From: Isosphaera pallida ATCC 43644
GTDB taxonomy: Bacteria > Planctomycetota > Planctomycetia > Isosphaerales > Isosphaeraceae
Length of the DNA stretch: 64,000 nt
NCBI RefSeq assembly: GCF_000186345.1
Contig: NC_014962.1
Coordinates: 3,872,450-3,936,449 of the forward strand
Reading direction: 5' to 3'
How positions within the stretch are numbered: the stretch's first letter is position 1; each line of letters opens with the position of its first letter. Both the position numbers and the translations under genes were made by a program. Shown here one piece after another: positions 1-10,451 of this stretch. Below the pieces are notes generated by a model. That model did no database searches. It had not been told where the DNA came from and saw nothing but the letters and a program-made list of their open reading frames with translations.

Positions 1-393
1 GGGGGGACACTCCGCACCACCACCCCGTTGAATCCAGAATCTTGTCCGACTCCGCCGTTCAAGCCACAATCCATCGGTCCACACGCCTCAATGTTTCGGG
101 CGGTGCGGATCGTTGCGGCCATAATTGGAAGCGGCTCGATTGTAGTGGATCGGCCCCCTTGGTCAAGCCGACTCGTTCCGGGAACGTAAAATCGAGTTCC
201 GGAACCGCAAATCCATCTCCCATCCCTGTTTCGTAAGTCGAAGTGACGTTTCATGAACGGTCCTCCCTGAATGAGGAATGGTTGCGCTGATTCCGAGTTG
301 AACGACCGAGTCGAACAATTCAGAACGTCCCTGATCTGAGGTGATCTTATTCCGCCACCTGGGTGTCACCGAAACAATTGGAGCGACAATTCG
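1..393. other. Upstream non-coding region
   Basis: I see no convincing gene here. Short open frames on both strands have arbitrary composition and no ribosome binding site. The region should hold the promoter of the haem protein that begins at 394. GGAG at 380-383 may serve as its ribosome binding site, about 10 bases before the ATG. No clear -35/-10 pair stands out. Confidence 0.4.
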
Positions 394-1857
394 ATGTCAC
401 GTTCTCGCGCTTTTCTGATCGTGATTGCAGTGGGGTCCGTCGCGCTCGTTTGGGCGGCGTTTCCAAGTGGGGGTGGCGCGATCATCGCGGTCCCGCAATC
501 GGATTCGAGGACGACCGCCCCATTGCCGCGAGATGCTCGGATCACCGCTGTTTGGTTGGAGGGGCCGATGGAGGTTCGGCTCCGGGTCGATCAAGCTCCT
601 GACGCCGAAACCGTTGCGCAGTGGAGGCGGTCGGTGATCTGGTATCGGGAACGGGCCGAGGGTGGAACCGAGTTTGCGTTTCCGGTCGCGGCCGTGGAAC
701 CTTGCGAGGGAACCAAGGAACGGGTCTGGCGTCTGGCAGTCAATCCGTTGCCGGGACGGGGCTGGTACCGTTGGATGGTGGAATCGGACCCGCCCGCGCC
801 GGCGGACGCGACAACGTTCGTTGCCCAGGGTTGGACCGCCTCTTGGTTCGGCCCCGAGGAGCTCGATCTACCGATGTGGTCCACCTGGCTGCCCGACTTC
901 AATCCCCACGTGTTTGATCCTCATCTAGAAGCGCTCGGTTTGACTCAAGCTTGGCGCGATCGGTTCCGCCAACCGGGCCGCCTTGAACTCCACGCTGTGA
1001 CCTTCGCCCCTCTGGCGGGTCTGGCCGTCCAAGCCGACCGCCCCTTCTCCCTGACGGTCGGCTTCGCCACCGATCCGATCCTCTCGCAACCAGACCCGGA
1101 CAACACCTCCCAAGAACAGCAAGGACCGATTCATCGGGTTCAAATTGCCCTCGACGAACCGCATGATCCAGCCAACGGGCCTCGAGATGTGACGCTCGCC
1201 TTCCAGACCGGGGCCGAACCAGGATCAGGTTCCAACGCCCCGCCGCGACTCCTGGTCTTGGAGCCGCGTTGGAAGAACAAGGATGATGGGCCCGACCCGA
1301 CCAAGACCCCTCTTTGGCTGCCTCCGTGGGTGGCCGACGCCTCTCCCAGCACGATCCGCGCCGAGGAGGACCCCGAAGCGGTGGCCGCCCAGACCATCCC
1401 ATTCGACCTCAACGGCGGCGATCCCCAACGCGGTCGCTTGGTCTTTTGGGACGAGGAGGCCAAGTGCGCGGTTTGTCACCAAGTGGGAGGCGAGGGTGGA
1501 GCAATCGGACCAGCGTTGGATCGCCCCGAACTCGCGCGATTCGACCAGGCTTGGTGGTATCGCCAGATTGCCGAACCCTCGGCGGTGATCGCACCCAACG
1601 TCCGTACTCATGTCGCTCAACTCGCAGATGGACGGGTCCTTTCAGGAGTGGTTCGGGTGGTCGATTTCCAAACCCTGACCCTCGCGGGCCACGACGGAAC
1701 CATCGAGACCCTCAACCGCGACGATCTGACCGCCCTCAACGCCTCCAGTTCCTCCACCATGCCCTCGGGACTCACCGGCGCGCTTGGCCAGCAACGACTC
1801 CGTGACCTCCTGGCCTTCCTTATGGACGCGGCCCGACGATCCCAAAGCCTACCCTGA
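394..1857 (+). CDS. Secreted haem-binding (cytochrome c-like) protein, PVC type
   Basis: The 487-residue protein starts with basic residues and a hydrophobic stretch (about residues 6-22) that looks like a Sec signal peptide, so it should act outside the cytoplasm. Residues 25-330 are an uncharacterised region rich in Pro, Trp and acidic residues. The C-terminal 150 residues resemble the planctomycete/verrucomicrobial haem-binding domain (TIGR02603 type). A single covalent haem site CAVCH lies at residues 358-362, preceded by GDPQRGRLVF and followed by a Gly-rich segment and a DGRVLSGVV strand. Family members are often fused to dehydrogenase-like beta-propellers. This one has none, so it may pass electrons to a separate partner. 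The haem site is clear; the electron partner is unknown. It appears to be transcribed alone. Confidence 0.8.
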   Translation: MSRSRAFLIVIAVGSVALVWAAFPSGGGAIIAVPQSDSRTTAPLPRDARITAVWLEGPMEVRLRVDQAPDAETVAQWRRSVIWYRERAEGGTEFAFPVAAVEPCEGTKERVWRLAVNPLPGRGWYRWMVESDPPAPADATTFVAQGWTASWFGPEELDLPMWSTWLPDFNPHVFDPHLEALGLTQAWRDRFRQPGRLELHAVTFAPLAGLAVQADRPFSLTVGFATDPILSQPDPDNTSQEQQGPIHRVQIALDEPHDPANGPRDVTLAFQTGAEPGSGSNAPPRLLVLEPRWKNKDDGPDPTKTPLWLPPWVADASPSTIRAEEDPEAVAAQTIPFDLNGGDPQRGRLVFWDEEAKCAVCHQVGGEGGAIGPALDRPELARFDQAWWYRQIAEPSAVIAPNVRTHVAQLADGRVLSGVVRVVDFQTLTLAGHDGTIETLNRDDLTALNASSSSTMPSGLTGALGQQRLRDLLAFLMDAARRSQSLP

Positions 1858-2210
1858 AACCAACTCGGCAACTCAACACACCCCCCCCCACTCCCCGCGC
1901 GTCACGCGACGGTCCGAGCAAATCGCGACCACCTGATCCCGTCCGCCTCGAAGACCTCGATCATCCCCCGCGCTGACCCACCCAAATCCAGTATTTTCCC
2001 CCAAACTCTCACCATCGGCGCACTTGGACGCTAAACTAGGAAAGGAGGGTGAGGATTGCGGGCATTTTCGGGACAATGACGCCAGTTTTTGATCGAACAA
2101 AAACAATTCCTACTGTCATTGTTGCTTGAATCGAAAAATGGCCGTGATGTCACCGCGACGGAAAGCGAAGTCGATGGTCGGATTGGCCAGCATGTGGAGC
2201 CAAAGAGGCC
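1858..2210. promoter_or_regulatory. Intergenic region before the DNA methyltransferase
   Basis: This 353-base gap has no supported gene. An AT-rich island at about 2085-2140 contrasts with the GC-rich surroundings and is the most likely promoter region for the methyltransferase. A loose TTGATC/TACTGT pair with a 16-base spacer lies inside it, which is weak evidence. A minus-strand open frame at 2116-2322 overlaps the next gene and is not supported. Confidence 0.3.
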
Positions 2211-2936
2211 GTGAGTGGGTTTGACCTTCCCCCCGCATCGTCGTCGTGGAATTGCGAGGCCGTCTCGTCCAATCAGGCTGGGCCCCGCGAATGCGTGGAG
2301 GAGGACCCCAGATATTTGTCAAGTCAATTGATTACGTACTTAGGAAACAAGCGAAGTCTTTTGGGGGGGATTGGTCAAGCGTTGACGCAGGTGAAGCGGC
2401 GGTTGGGCAAGCCGCGTTTGTCGGTCTTCGACGCTTTCAGTGGTTCGGGGGTGGTTTCGCGTTTCTTCAAAGCGCACGCCGAACGGTTAGTGAGCAACGA
2501 CTTGGAGCGTTACGCGGCAGTGGTGGGCCGCTGCTTTCTGAGCAATCGGGATCAGGTGGATGAAGGGGAGGTTCGTCGTTGGGTAGAGGACCTTAACGCT
2601 CGGGTGGACCGAGAGCCGTTTGCTCCTGGCTTTATCGAGGAGTTATACGCGCCACGCGATGAGGACCACATCACAGCTGAGGATCGGGTGTTTTACACCC
2701 GCGCCAACGCCCGACGCCTTGACAACTACCGGCGGTTGATCGCCACGGCTCCCGAGTCGCTTCAACCGCTGCTGCTGGGGCCGCTGTTGAGCGAAGCCTC
2801 GATCCACACCAACACCGCCGGGGTGTTCAAGGGCTTCTACAAGGATCGGACCACTGGCGTGGGCCGGTTCGGGGGCCGGGGGGGGACGCCCTTGGACGGA
2901 TTCGGGGACGCATCACGCTCCAGCCGCCGGTGTTGA
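2211..2936 (+). CDS. DNA adenine methyltransferase (D12 class), N-terminal part, frameshifted
   Basis: This is the first half of an N6-adenine DNA methyltransferase. It has the start motif YLGNK and the SAM-binding motif FDAFSGSGVVSRFF, both typical of the Dam/M.MboII D12 class. The frame leaves homology at a run of eight G (2878-2885) and ends 50 bases later. A shift of -1 there continues into the next frame with residues DALGRIRG and then the catalytic half. The true start may be TTG at 2316, which follows GGAGGAGG (2297-2304) by 11 bases and sits just before the conserved YLGNK; GTG at 2211 is the longer choice. No restriction endonuclease is adjacent, so the enzyme looks solitary. Alternatives are a sequencing error, a real pseudogene, phase variation or programmed frameshifting. 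Confidence 0.7.
   Translation: MSGFDLPPASSSWNCEAVSSNQAGPRECVEEDPRYLSSQLITYLGNKRSLLGGIGQALTQVKRRLGKPRLSVFDAFSGSGVVSRFFKAHAERLVSNDLERYAAVVGRCFLSNRDQVDEGEVRRWVEDLNARVDREPFAPGFIEELYAPRDEDHITAEDRVFYTRANARRLDNYRRLIATAPESLQPLLLGPLLSEASIHTNTAGVFKGFYKDRTTGVGRFGGRGGTPLDGFGDASRSSRRC
2878..2885 (+). repeat. G8 homopolymer at the methyltransferase frameshift
   Basis: Eight consecutive G residues sit at the point where the reading frame must change by -1 to join the two halves of the methyltransferase. Nine G would restore one continuous frame. Such tracts are prone to slippage in replication, transcription, translation and sequencing. Confidence 0.85.
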
Positions 2937-3622
2937 GTCGTTTCTCCCAGCCGGTCGAGGTTTGGTGTCGGGACGCCAACACCTTGGCCCGTCAACTCAA
3001 AGGATTGGATTTGGCCTATCTCGACCCACCCTATAATCAGCATCCTTATGGATCGAACTATTTTATGTTGAATTTGTTAGTGACCTACCAGCGTCCCGTG
3101 CGGGTCAGCAAGGTCTCCGGAATCCCATCTGACTGGAATCGCTCGGGTTATAACGTGCGCGCGCGGGCTGCGGGGTTGCTGTTGGATTTGATCGACGTCT
3201 TGGATGCGCCGTTTTTATTGATCTCCTCCAACAACGAGGGCTTCCACCCGCCAGAGACGCTGAGGAGTTTGTTGGCGCGTTTGGGACGGGTGACCGAGTT
3301 TGCGACCACTTACAACGCCTTTCGAGGCAGTCGGAGTTTCGCCAACCGTCCCATTCACGTCCGGGAACATCTCTTCCTGTTGGAACGGGCCGGTCTTGGG
3401 CTGGTCCCGGTCGTTTCGGGGTGGACCGGGACGAAGGGGCCCGGGTCTGAGGCGGCCGTCGCATCCGATCCGACGCCATGGGCAACAAGTCGGGATCACG
3501 CCGTGGCATCCTGGAGGGGCGGCGCGATGGAACCGCAGGCGGTGGTCGCCGCGCCGTTGTCACCCCAAGCCGAGCCGAGCCTGGCTTCTTTTGACCATTC
3601 CCCGTCCACCCGTTTTTCTTGA
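2930..3622 (+). CDS. DNA adenine methyltransferase (D12 class), C-terminal part, frameshifted
   Basis: The catalytic motif IV appears as LAYLDPPYNQHPYGSNYF, where DPPY is the target-adenine site of N6-adenine methyltransferases. Homologous sequence begins upstream of the nominal start, at about 2885, so this is the second half of the protein that starts near 2211-2316 and not an independent gene. The rejoined product would be about 430 residues, long for this class (260-350), mainly because of a low-complexity Pro/Ala-rich tail after the segment FANRPIHVREHLFLL. The gene runs directly into the coiled-coil gene downstream, whose ATG lies 11 bases after this stop. Confidence 0.7.
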   Translation: MLSRFSQPVEVWCRDANTLARQLKGLDLAYLDPPYNQHPYGSNYFMLNLLVTYQRPVRVSKVSGIPSDWNRSGYNVRARAAGLLLDLIDVLDAPFLLISSNNEGFHPPETLRSLLARLGRVTEFATTYNAFRGSRSFANRPIHVREHLFLLERAGLGLVPVVSGWTGTKGPGSEAAVASDPTPWATSRDHAVASWRGGAMEPQAVVAAPLSPQAEPSLASFDHSPSTRFS

Positions 3623-3633
3623 GTCCTCCAATC

Positions 3634-4482
3634 ATGGTGATGGACCCCGCCGAAATCCGCTCCCGAGCCGTCGGTTTGGTCGAACCAGAGGAACGCGCCA
3701 CGCCCGTGGGTGACTGCGACCCGGATCGCCCCGTTTCCGCTGCCGCCCATGCTCACGGAAACGTCAACCCACCCCCGGACGAGCCTTGGTGTTTCGCCGT
3801 CTCCACCGAGGCAAAGGCAACCGGAACCGACGACCCGGCCGCTCCGTCGTCTCGCACGGCGGCGCATTCCTCCTCATCCCACGCCTTTCTGGAGGCGGAG
3901 GTGGTTCGTCTGCGTCGGGAGAACCAACGATTAGCCGAGGCGCTGCGCGATCTGGTGCCCCGGATCGTGGCGGCGATGGCGGTGGAGATCGAAACCTTAA
4001 GGGACCGCTCGGAAACCTTGGCGAATCGGGTGACCGAGACCCAAGCGCGGATGGATCGTCAGCGTCAAGAAACCGCAGAAGTCGCCGCGCTGAGCCGCCG
4101 GTTGCTCGACTCCATCAATCGACAGCGTGAAGAATTCCAGCGCGATCGCCAGGAGTTGGCCGATCAACTGGCGATTCGTGAGCGGGAGGTGGCGGGATTG
4201 CGTAAGCTGGTGGCGGAGCGCGACGCGGAACTTGCGGCTCTGAGTGGTCTGGTCGAGGCGTTCCGCAGCGAGCGGGAGAGCTTGACCCACCGTCTCAACC
4301 AGCTACGACGCGACCCAGCGGGGGTCGCTCCGCCGCCGCGTCCCACGCGAGCGGTTCGAGCAACTCCCCCCAGCCCGGCCCGACCCGACCCGCAGGGACG
4401 CCTCCGACCCCAAAGTCACGCGACGCCCAGGACGCCGCGTCCCTCGCCTTCTCCGATTCCCTCGCCCCATCCGGCCCCATGA
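3634..4482 (+). CDS. Coiled-coil protein of unknown function
   Basis: About 282 residues from ATG 3634; an in-frame TTG at 3619 would add five. I do not recognise a family. Residues 1-75 are Pro/Ala-rich and probably disordered. Residues about 78-210 form a long heptad-rich coiled coil with alternating Leu and Glu/Arg (for example VVRLRRENQRLAEALRDL). The last 60 residues are Pro/Arg/Ser-rich and likely disordered. There is no signal peptide or membrane segment, so it should be cytoplasmic. The stop overlaps the start of the EEP hydrolase by four bases (ATGA at 4479-4482), which suggests co-translation. It also closely follows the methyltransferase, so all three may form one operon. Confidence 0.6.
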   Translation: MVMDPAEIRSRAVGLVEPEERATPVGDCDPDRPVSAAAHAHGNVNPPPDEPWCFAVSTEAKATGTDDPAAPSSRTAAHSSSSHAFLEAEVVRLRRENQRLAEALRDLVPRIVAAMAVEIETLRDRSETLANRVTETQARMDRQRQETAEVAALSRRLLDSINRQREEFQRDRQELADQLAIREREVAGLRKLVAERDAELAALSGLVEAFRSERESLTHRLNQLRRDPAGVAPPPRPTRAVRATPPSPARPDPQGRLRPQSHATPRTPRPSPSPIPSPHPAP

Positions 4483-5294
4483 GCGATCGTTCCCCCGTCC
4501 GTCTCAAAGTCCTCACCTTCAACTTGCGCTACGCCGACGCGGCCGACGGCCCCAACGCCTGGCCCAATCGCCGCGAGGCGGTCAAACAGGTCTTGATCGA
4601 CCACGATCCTGACCTTGTCCTGCTGCAGGAGGCACTCGCTGTTCAAGTCGAGACTGTCTGCGAAGCGCTGCCGGGTCACCTCGCCGTGGGTTCAGGTCGA
4701 AACGATGGTCGGGATGACGGGGAGTTCGTCCCCATCCTGATTCGCGCGCGCCGCTTCCGTCTCGAAACCGCGCGAACCTTTTGGTTGTCCGACACCCCCG
4801 ACCAACCTGGCTCGATCAGTCGCTCCTGGGGCAACCACCTACCCCGAATTGGCGTGGAGGTTCGGCTGGTCGATCGTCTGGGAGGCCGTCGTTGGGTGGT
4901 CGGCAACCTCCACCTCGATCACGACTCCGCCGAAGCCCGTCGCCGTGGTTTGGATCTGGCGGTAGACCGTCTGACCGCCGCAGCTGTGGCTTCGGGCGAT
5001 CCACGCGTCTTGCTGCTGATGGGCGGCGACTTCAATGCGCCTACCGAAGACAACACGCTGAGGCGTCATCTAGGCGAGGGATTCATCGACCTTGTGACCG
5101 CTGCCGACCCTTCACTGGCCGCGGTGGGAACCCGTCACGACTTTCTCGGTCAGGGTGGTCCCCGCATCGACCATCTTTGGCTCCGGGGTGGCGAGTTCAC
5201 GCCAATCGCCGCGGGAATCGACACCCGCCCGATGCTGGAACGGATGCCCTCCGACCACCACCCGGTCTGGGCCGTCGTCGAAACCACCCGGTGA
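4479..5294 (+). CDS. Endonuclease/exonuclease/phosphatase (EEP) family hydrolase
   Basis: The 271-residue protein shows the complete metal-dependent EEP fold: LTFNLRY near the N-terminus, the metal-binding Glu in VLLQEA, NLHLDH with the catalytic His, GGDFNAPTED, then IDHLW and the terminal SDHHPV. These residues serve both nucleases and phosphodiesterases such as sphingomyelinase and inositol phosphatases, so the substrate cannot be named. No signal peptide is seen. The length is typical of the small bacterial EEP members. Its ATG overlaps the upstream stop, with no ribosome binding site of its own, so translation is probably coupled to the coiled-coil protein. Confidence 0.85.
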   Translation: MSDRSPVRLKVLTFNLRYADAADGPNAWPNRREAVKQVLIDHDPDLVLLQEALAVQVETVCEALPGHLAVGSGRNDGRDDGEFVPILIRARRFRLETARTFWLSDTPDQPGSISRSWGNHLPRIGVEVRLVDRLGGRRWVVGNLHLDHDSAEARRRGLDLAVDRLTAAAVASGDPRVLLLMGGDFNAPTEDNTLRRHLGEGFIDLVTAADPSLAAVGTRHDFLGQGGPRIDHLWLRGGEFTPIAAGIDTRPMLERMPSDHHPVWAVVETTR

Positions 5295-5618
5295 TTCCCA
5301 GGAATGCGACGGAAATGGAGTGACCGGGTCTATCATGGTTTGAATGAAAATCAAGGAAGGATGTCTCAAGGAAAAATATTCCACGGAATCCTCCAACTCG
5401 ACTGTATTTTGCTCATTAACTCTAAAATCGTTGGAATCGTTCAACGCGTCGAAATGGGATCTAGATTGAAGGAGGAGGCGTGGAACGTTGCCTTCTCCAA
5501 ACGAAGCTCGATGCCAGGCACGCGCATCGAGTTTGCCAACACCTGTTCGCTCCACCGCTCAGGTTGAAGCCGCCGATCTCCTTCAACGCCGGTTTGCGCG
5601 GGACTCGGAGGTCGTCGG
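5295..5618. promoter_or_regulatory. Intergenic region before the CAP-domain gene
   Basis: No gene is supported in this 324-base gap. The first 170 bases are relatively AT-rich (around 5335-5460) and probably hold the promoter of the downstream surface-protein gene. GGAGG at about 5606 lies seven bases before the ATG at 5619. Confidence 0.35.
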
Positions 5619-7541
5619 ATGGTGAGTCCAACCCATCGCGAGACCGCATCCATGATTTGGTTGACCCTCCAGCGCGCCTGCAAAACCACGTTGAGCGGGT
5701 CGCGTCGCGTCCGTTCGTTCCGTTTAGTGGCCGAGGCATTGGAACCCCGCTGGAACCCCGCCCTGCCGACGCCGATGGAGCAGGAGACGCTCGAACTAAT
5801 CAACCGTTTTCGAAGCGATCCCACCGGCGAGTTCGAGCGGTTGATCTCTGGCGTCAACCCCTACACCTCGCCGATCCCCGGCGTGGCCGAGGCGTTGACC
5901 TTTTTCAACACCAATCCCACCGTGTTGCGCAACCAGCTGGCTTCCTTAACCCCCGCCCCGCCCCTGGCCTGGTCGGACTCTCTAAGTCAGGCAGCCACGA
6001 ATCACAATCAACTGATGATTCAGTTCGATCAGCAGTCGCACCAGCTTCCCGGCGAACCCAGTTTGGGAACCCGCGTGACCAACGCCGGTTACACCAATTG
6101 GAGCAACGTGGCGGAGAATCTGTTCGCCTTCGCAGAATCGGCCGCGCACGCCCACGCCGGATTCGTGCTGGACTGGGGATCGGGGCCCGACGGCATTCAG
6201 TCGCCGCCGGGCCACCGGATCAACCTGATCAATCCGGTCTACCGCGAAATCGGCGTGGCCTTCGTGGCCGAAACCAATCCTAACACCCAGGTGGGACCGT
6301 TCGTCACGACTCAAGTGTTAGGGGCGCGGTTCAACTCGCCTGACTTCCTGGTGGGTGTGGTCTACGACGACACCAACACCAACGCCTTCTATGACGCGGG
6401 CGAGGGGCTCGGTGGCGTCAACGTGACTGCCACGGGAGCCGCCGGGTTATTTAGGACGACCACCTGGGCCACGGGCGGTTATCAACTGGAACTTCCCACC
6501 GGCACCTACCAAGTGGAGTTCTCGGGCGCGGCCTTGAGTCAGCCGGTCACCAAGTCGGTCACGGTGGTTAAGGGCCGCAACGCCAAAGTCGATTTGGATC
6601 GCTCGCGCGACATCACCGATCCCCCGCCTCAACCCGGCCGGTTCCGATTCGAGACCACGACGGTTCAGGTGGTCGAAGGCGCGGCGGTGCAAGTAACGAT
6701 TCAACGAATCGGCGGGACCGACGGCACGGTGACGGTATCTTTGGCCCGAGCGGGTGGAACGGCCACTCCCGGTGTCGATTTCAACGCCGCCACGCTCGAT
6801 CAGGTGATCACGTTTGGTCCAGGTGTGAACAGCTTCAGCGTGTTGGTTTCGACGCTCGACGACACGTTGGTGGAATCGACCGAAACGATCGTGCTGGAGT
6901 TGCGTGATCCAACCAACGGAGCGAGTCTGGCCGCGCCGATTCAGACGACCATTTCGATCGTGGACAACGACGAAACGCCGCCTCCGCCTCCGCCTCCGCC
7001 CCCGCCCCCGCCTCCGCCTCTCACGGGGCTTTTCGGATTCACCGTGGTTAACTCGCGGGTGCGGGAAAATCTCCGCGAGGTGCGTTTGATGGTGCGGCGG
7101 ACGGGTCCGTTGAGCCAACCGGCCACGGTGATGTTCAACACCAACGACCTGACCGCGCGGGCGGGTCGGGATTACGTGGCTCGCGCGGGCGTCCTGCAGT
7201 TTGCCGCGGGTCAGCGTCAAACGACGTTGACCGTGCGGATTCGGGATGATCGGGTGGCGGAACCGACCGAGCAATTCCGAGTGGCTCTGGCGCAACCCTC
7301 GACGGGTCTAGGTCTGACCCCAGGCCGCGAAGCGGTGACGGTCTCAATTCTGGACAACGACCGTCCCCGCGGCCGCACGCTCAGGGCGTCCGGGACGACG
7401 AGGCGTCCGTCCGCATCTCGTCCATCGCTTCCCGGCGGACTCACGCCGTTGACCAGCACACGCTGGACCGTTCCAGCTCTGCGTCGAGTGTCCCCCGAGG
7501 GTGGACTGAGGGTGTCGGCAGGCCGAAATCGGCTGATGTGA
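5619..7541 (+). CDS. Exported CAP-domain protein with Calx-beta repeats
   Basis: The 640-residue protein begins with the planctomycete-type surface-protein signature RLVAEALEPRWNPA (about residues 35-48). Residues 53-235 are a CAP/SCP-like domain: NHNQLM, an ENLFAF segment carrying the conserved Glu, and PGHRINLINPVYREIGV. Residues 240-330 resemble an SdrD B-like Ig fold (VVYDDTNTNAFYDAGEGLGG). Residues 341-452 and about 470-575 are two Calx-beta domains, each ending in a DND calcium motif, separated by a run of 14 prolines (454-467). The Arg/Ser/Pro-rich tail is probably disordered. Calx-beta and CAP domains usually work outside the cell. GGAGG before ATG 5619 supports this start. Target and activity are unknown. 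Confidence 0.85.
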   Translation: MVSPTHRETASMIWLTLQRACKTTLSGSRRVRSFRLVAEALEPRWNPALPTPMEQETLELINRFRSDPTGEFERLISGVNPYTSPIPGVAEALTFFNTNPTVLRNQLASLTPAPPLAWSDSLSQAATNHNQLMIQFDQQSHQLPGEPSLGTRVTNAGYTNWSNVAENLFAFAESAAHAHAGFVLDWGSGPDGIQSPPGHRINLINPVYREIGVAFVAETNPNTQVGPFVTTQVLGARFNSPDFLVGVVYDDTNTNAFYDAGEGLGGVNVTATGAAGLFRTTTWATGGYQLELPTGTYQVEFSGAALSQPVTKSVTVVKGRNAKVDLDRSRDITDPPPQPGRFRFETTTVQVVEGAAVQVTIQRIGGTDGTVTVSLARAGGTATPGVDFNAATLDQVITFGPGVNSFSVLVSTLDDTLVESTETIVLELRDPTNGASLAAPIQTTISIVDNDETPPPPPPPPPPPPPPLTGLFGFTVVNSRVRENLREVRLMVRRTGPLSQPATVMFNTNDLTARAGRDYVARAGVLQFAAGQRQTTLTVRIRDDRVAEPTEQFRVALAQPSTGLGLTPGREAVTVSILDNDRPRGRTLRASGTTRRPSASRPSLPGGLTPLTSTRWTVPALRRVSPEGGLRVSAGRNRLM

Positions 7542-7559
7542 ATTGATGTGAAATGAGAC

Positions 7560-7604
7560 CGACCCGCGTTCCTCTCCGATACGTTTCGGAGAGGGCGCGG
7601 GTCG
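7560..7604. terminator. Bidirectional hairpin terminator
   Basis: CGACCCGCG (7560-7568) pairs perfectly with 7596-7604, and CCTCTCCGA (7571-7579) pairs with 7586-7594, leaving a six-base loop and a small internal bulge. The hairpin lies between two convergent genes whose stops are at 7541 and 7686, so it can end transcription from both sides. There is no long T run after it. Confidence 0.75.
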
Positions 7605-7685
7605 ATGGGATTTGCAAGTCGGGGCGGGTTTCACATCGCCGGTTGGGGGGCGTTCCGTTGGGATTGGTTGAGTTTCTGGGTTGGA

Positions 7686-9377
<1,692 letters not shown>

Positions 9378-9845
9378 GGTCGAAACACCTTGAACGGATG
9401 GAATCGTGGAAAACCTCAGAATGTCGTGACAAGCAACCCGGCGACGGTTGACGGTTGGCTCAACGCACACCTCTCTTACCCGTCGAGGAGCAGGATGCTG
9501 ACGGGGAAAGCGTGTGCCACCATCGCACATCGACACCATGAAGGCAGGGGCATGGTGTCGAGGATCGTTATCGTCTCCACTTTACCAGACGGCGGAGCTT
9601 CGACGTTTATTCGTCGCCCATCCTGGTTTTCCAGCGCGGTTCGTTTCCGCTAGGAAGGGGTCGATCCCTGCAATCGTCCTGAGCGTCGGAACCGTTGAAA
9701 CCACATGGACCCCACTTATCCCGCGAGCCGAATCCGCAAAAGGGCAGAACGGGAAGCAGAACGGAGTCAACTCAACTCAAAACGAAGTGGCCAATCCCAA
9801 TCGAGGGAGCTCGAGAGAGAAGCCCACGATGACGCAACGCGGTTG
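9378..9845. promoter_or_regulatory. Upstream region of the Met/Gly-repeat gene, with a hairpin
   Basis: This 468-base region separates two minus-strand genes and should hold the promoter of the Met/Gly-repeat gene. A perfect 10-bp inverted repeat, CGACACCATG (9531-9540) with 9551-9560 and a 10-base loop, lies about 155 bases upstream of that gene's start. It has no T run and could be an operator, a leader structure or a processing site. No gene is supported; long open frames through here have unlikely composition. Confidence 0.4.
9531..9560. promoter_or_regulatory. Perfect 10-bp inverted repeat
   Basis: CGACACCATG at 9531-9540 is exactly complementary to CATGGTGTCG at 9551-9560. The spacing and perfection fit a protein-binding site or a 5' leader hairpin of the Met/Gly-repeat gene (ATG at 9377, minus strand). 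Function is inferred from position only. Confidence 0.4.
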
Positions 9846-10451
9846 TCACGGATGACTCTTGACTTTGCTTGTGGCTCGAAGCGAATCAATCCATTTCAGG
9901 ACCACCGCGCGGTCGCGGTTGCGGATAAACTCCTCATACTTGGCCTTGGTCTCCGCCTTGGCTTCGTCGCGGGCCCGCGCGACAGCGTCCTCGATTTTTT
10001 TCGGAGTTTGGTCGAGTTGTTGGCGGAGTTGGTCCCGATCAGAGCGAATTTGTTCAAGTTCGCGTTCGGTGTCGCGGAGCTTGGTTTGCATTTCGGCCAA
10101 TTGCGTTTTGAGCGTAGCGACTTCGGCAGGGGATGGCCCCGAGGGTTCCAGAGGGGGGTTGGCGAAGGTTGGGGGAGGAGCGGAGGAATCGGGACCATTC
10201 TGCGAGGGAGGATTGGTTTCGGAAGGCGGGTCCGACTTGGGATTCGTGGCGGTGTCTGCATTCGTGGCAGCTTGGCTCGCGACGGCGGCTTGAGCGCGGG
10301 CGTTCCTCAGTTCGCTCCACAAGCCCAGGATCGGGATGGCCAGGATCAACGAGTAAAGACCAAACAGGGCGATTCCCATCTGGATCCAACGCGATTTGGC
10401 CGAGGCGTTCGAGCGTGCTAGGGAAGAGGTTGATTTTGGGATTGCCGACAT
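9846..10451 (-). CDS. Membrane-anchored coiled-coil protein
   Basis: About 201 residues from ATG 10451; an upstream ATG at 10478 would add nine. A basic N-terminus is followed by one membrane segment (IQMGIALFGLYSLILAIPIL, about residues 24-43). Then comes a Pro/Ser/Thr-rich disordered part. Residues about 110-170 form a strongly charged coiled coil (AEMQTKLRDTERELEQIRSD and onward). I do not recognise a family. The layout suggests a single-pass inner-membrane protein that self-associates. It is probably transcribed alone, or together with the Met/Gly-repeat gene 470 bases downstream. Confidence 0.6.
   Translation of the reverse strand: MSAIPKSTSSLARSNASAKSRWIQMGIALFGLYSLILAIPILGLWSELRNARAQAAVASQAATNADTATNPKSDPPSETNPPSQNGPDSSAPPPTFANPPLEPSGPSPAEVATLKTQLAEMQTKLRDTERELEQIRSDRDQLRQQLDQTPKKIEDAVARARDEAKAETKAKYEEFIRNRDRAVVLKWIDSLRATSKVKSHP

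Noticed and set aside
2116-2322. 68-codon minus-strand frame upstream of the methyltransferase
   Set aside because: It has no ribosome binding site or recognisable domain and overlaps the start of the methyltransferase.
9378-9539. Longer N-terminus for the Met/Gly-repeat protein (start at 9539)
   Set aside because: The extra 54 residues are not signal-like, whereas ATG 9377 begins a clean signal peptide with a nearby AAGGTG.
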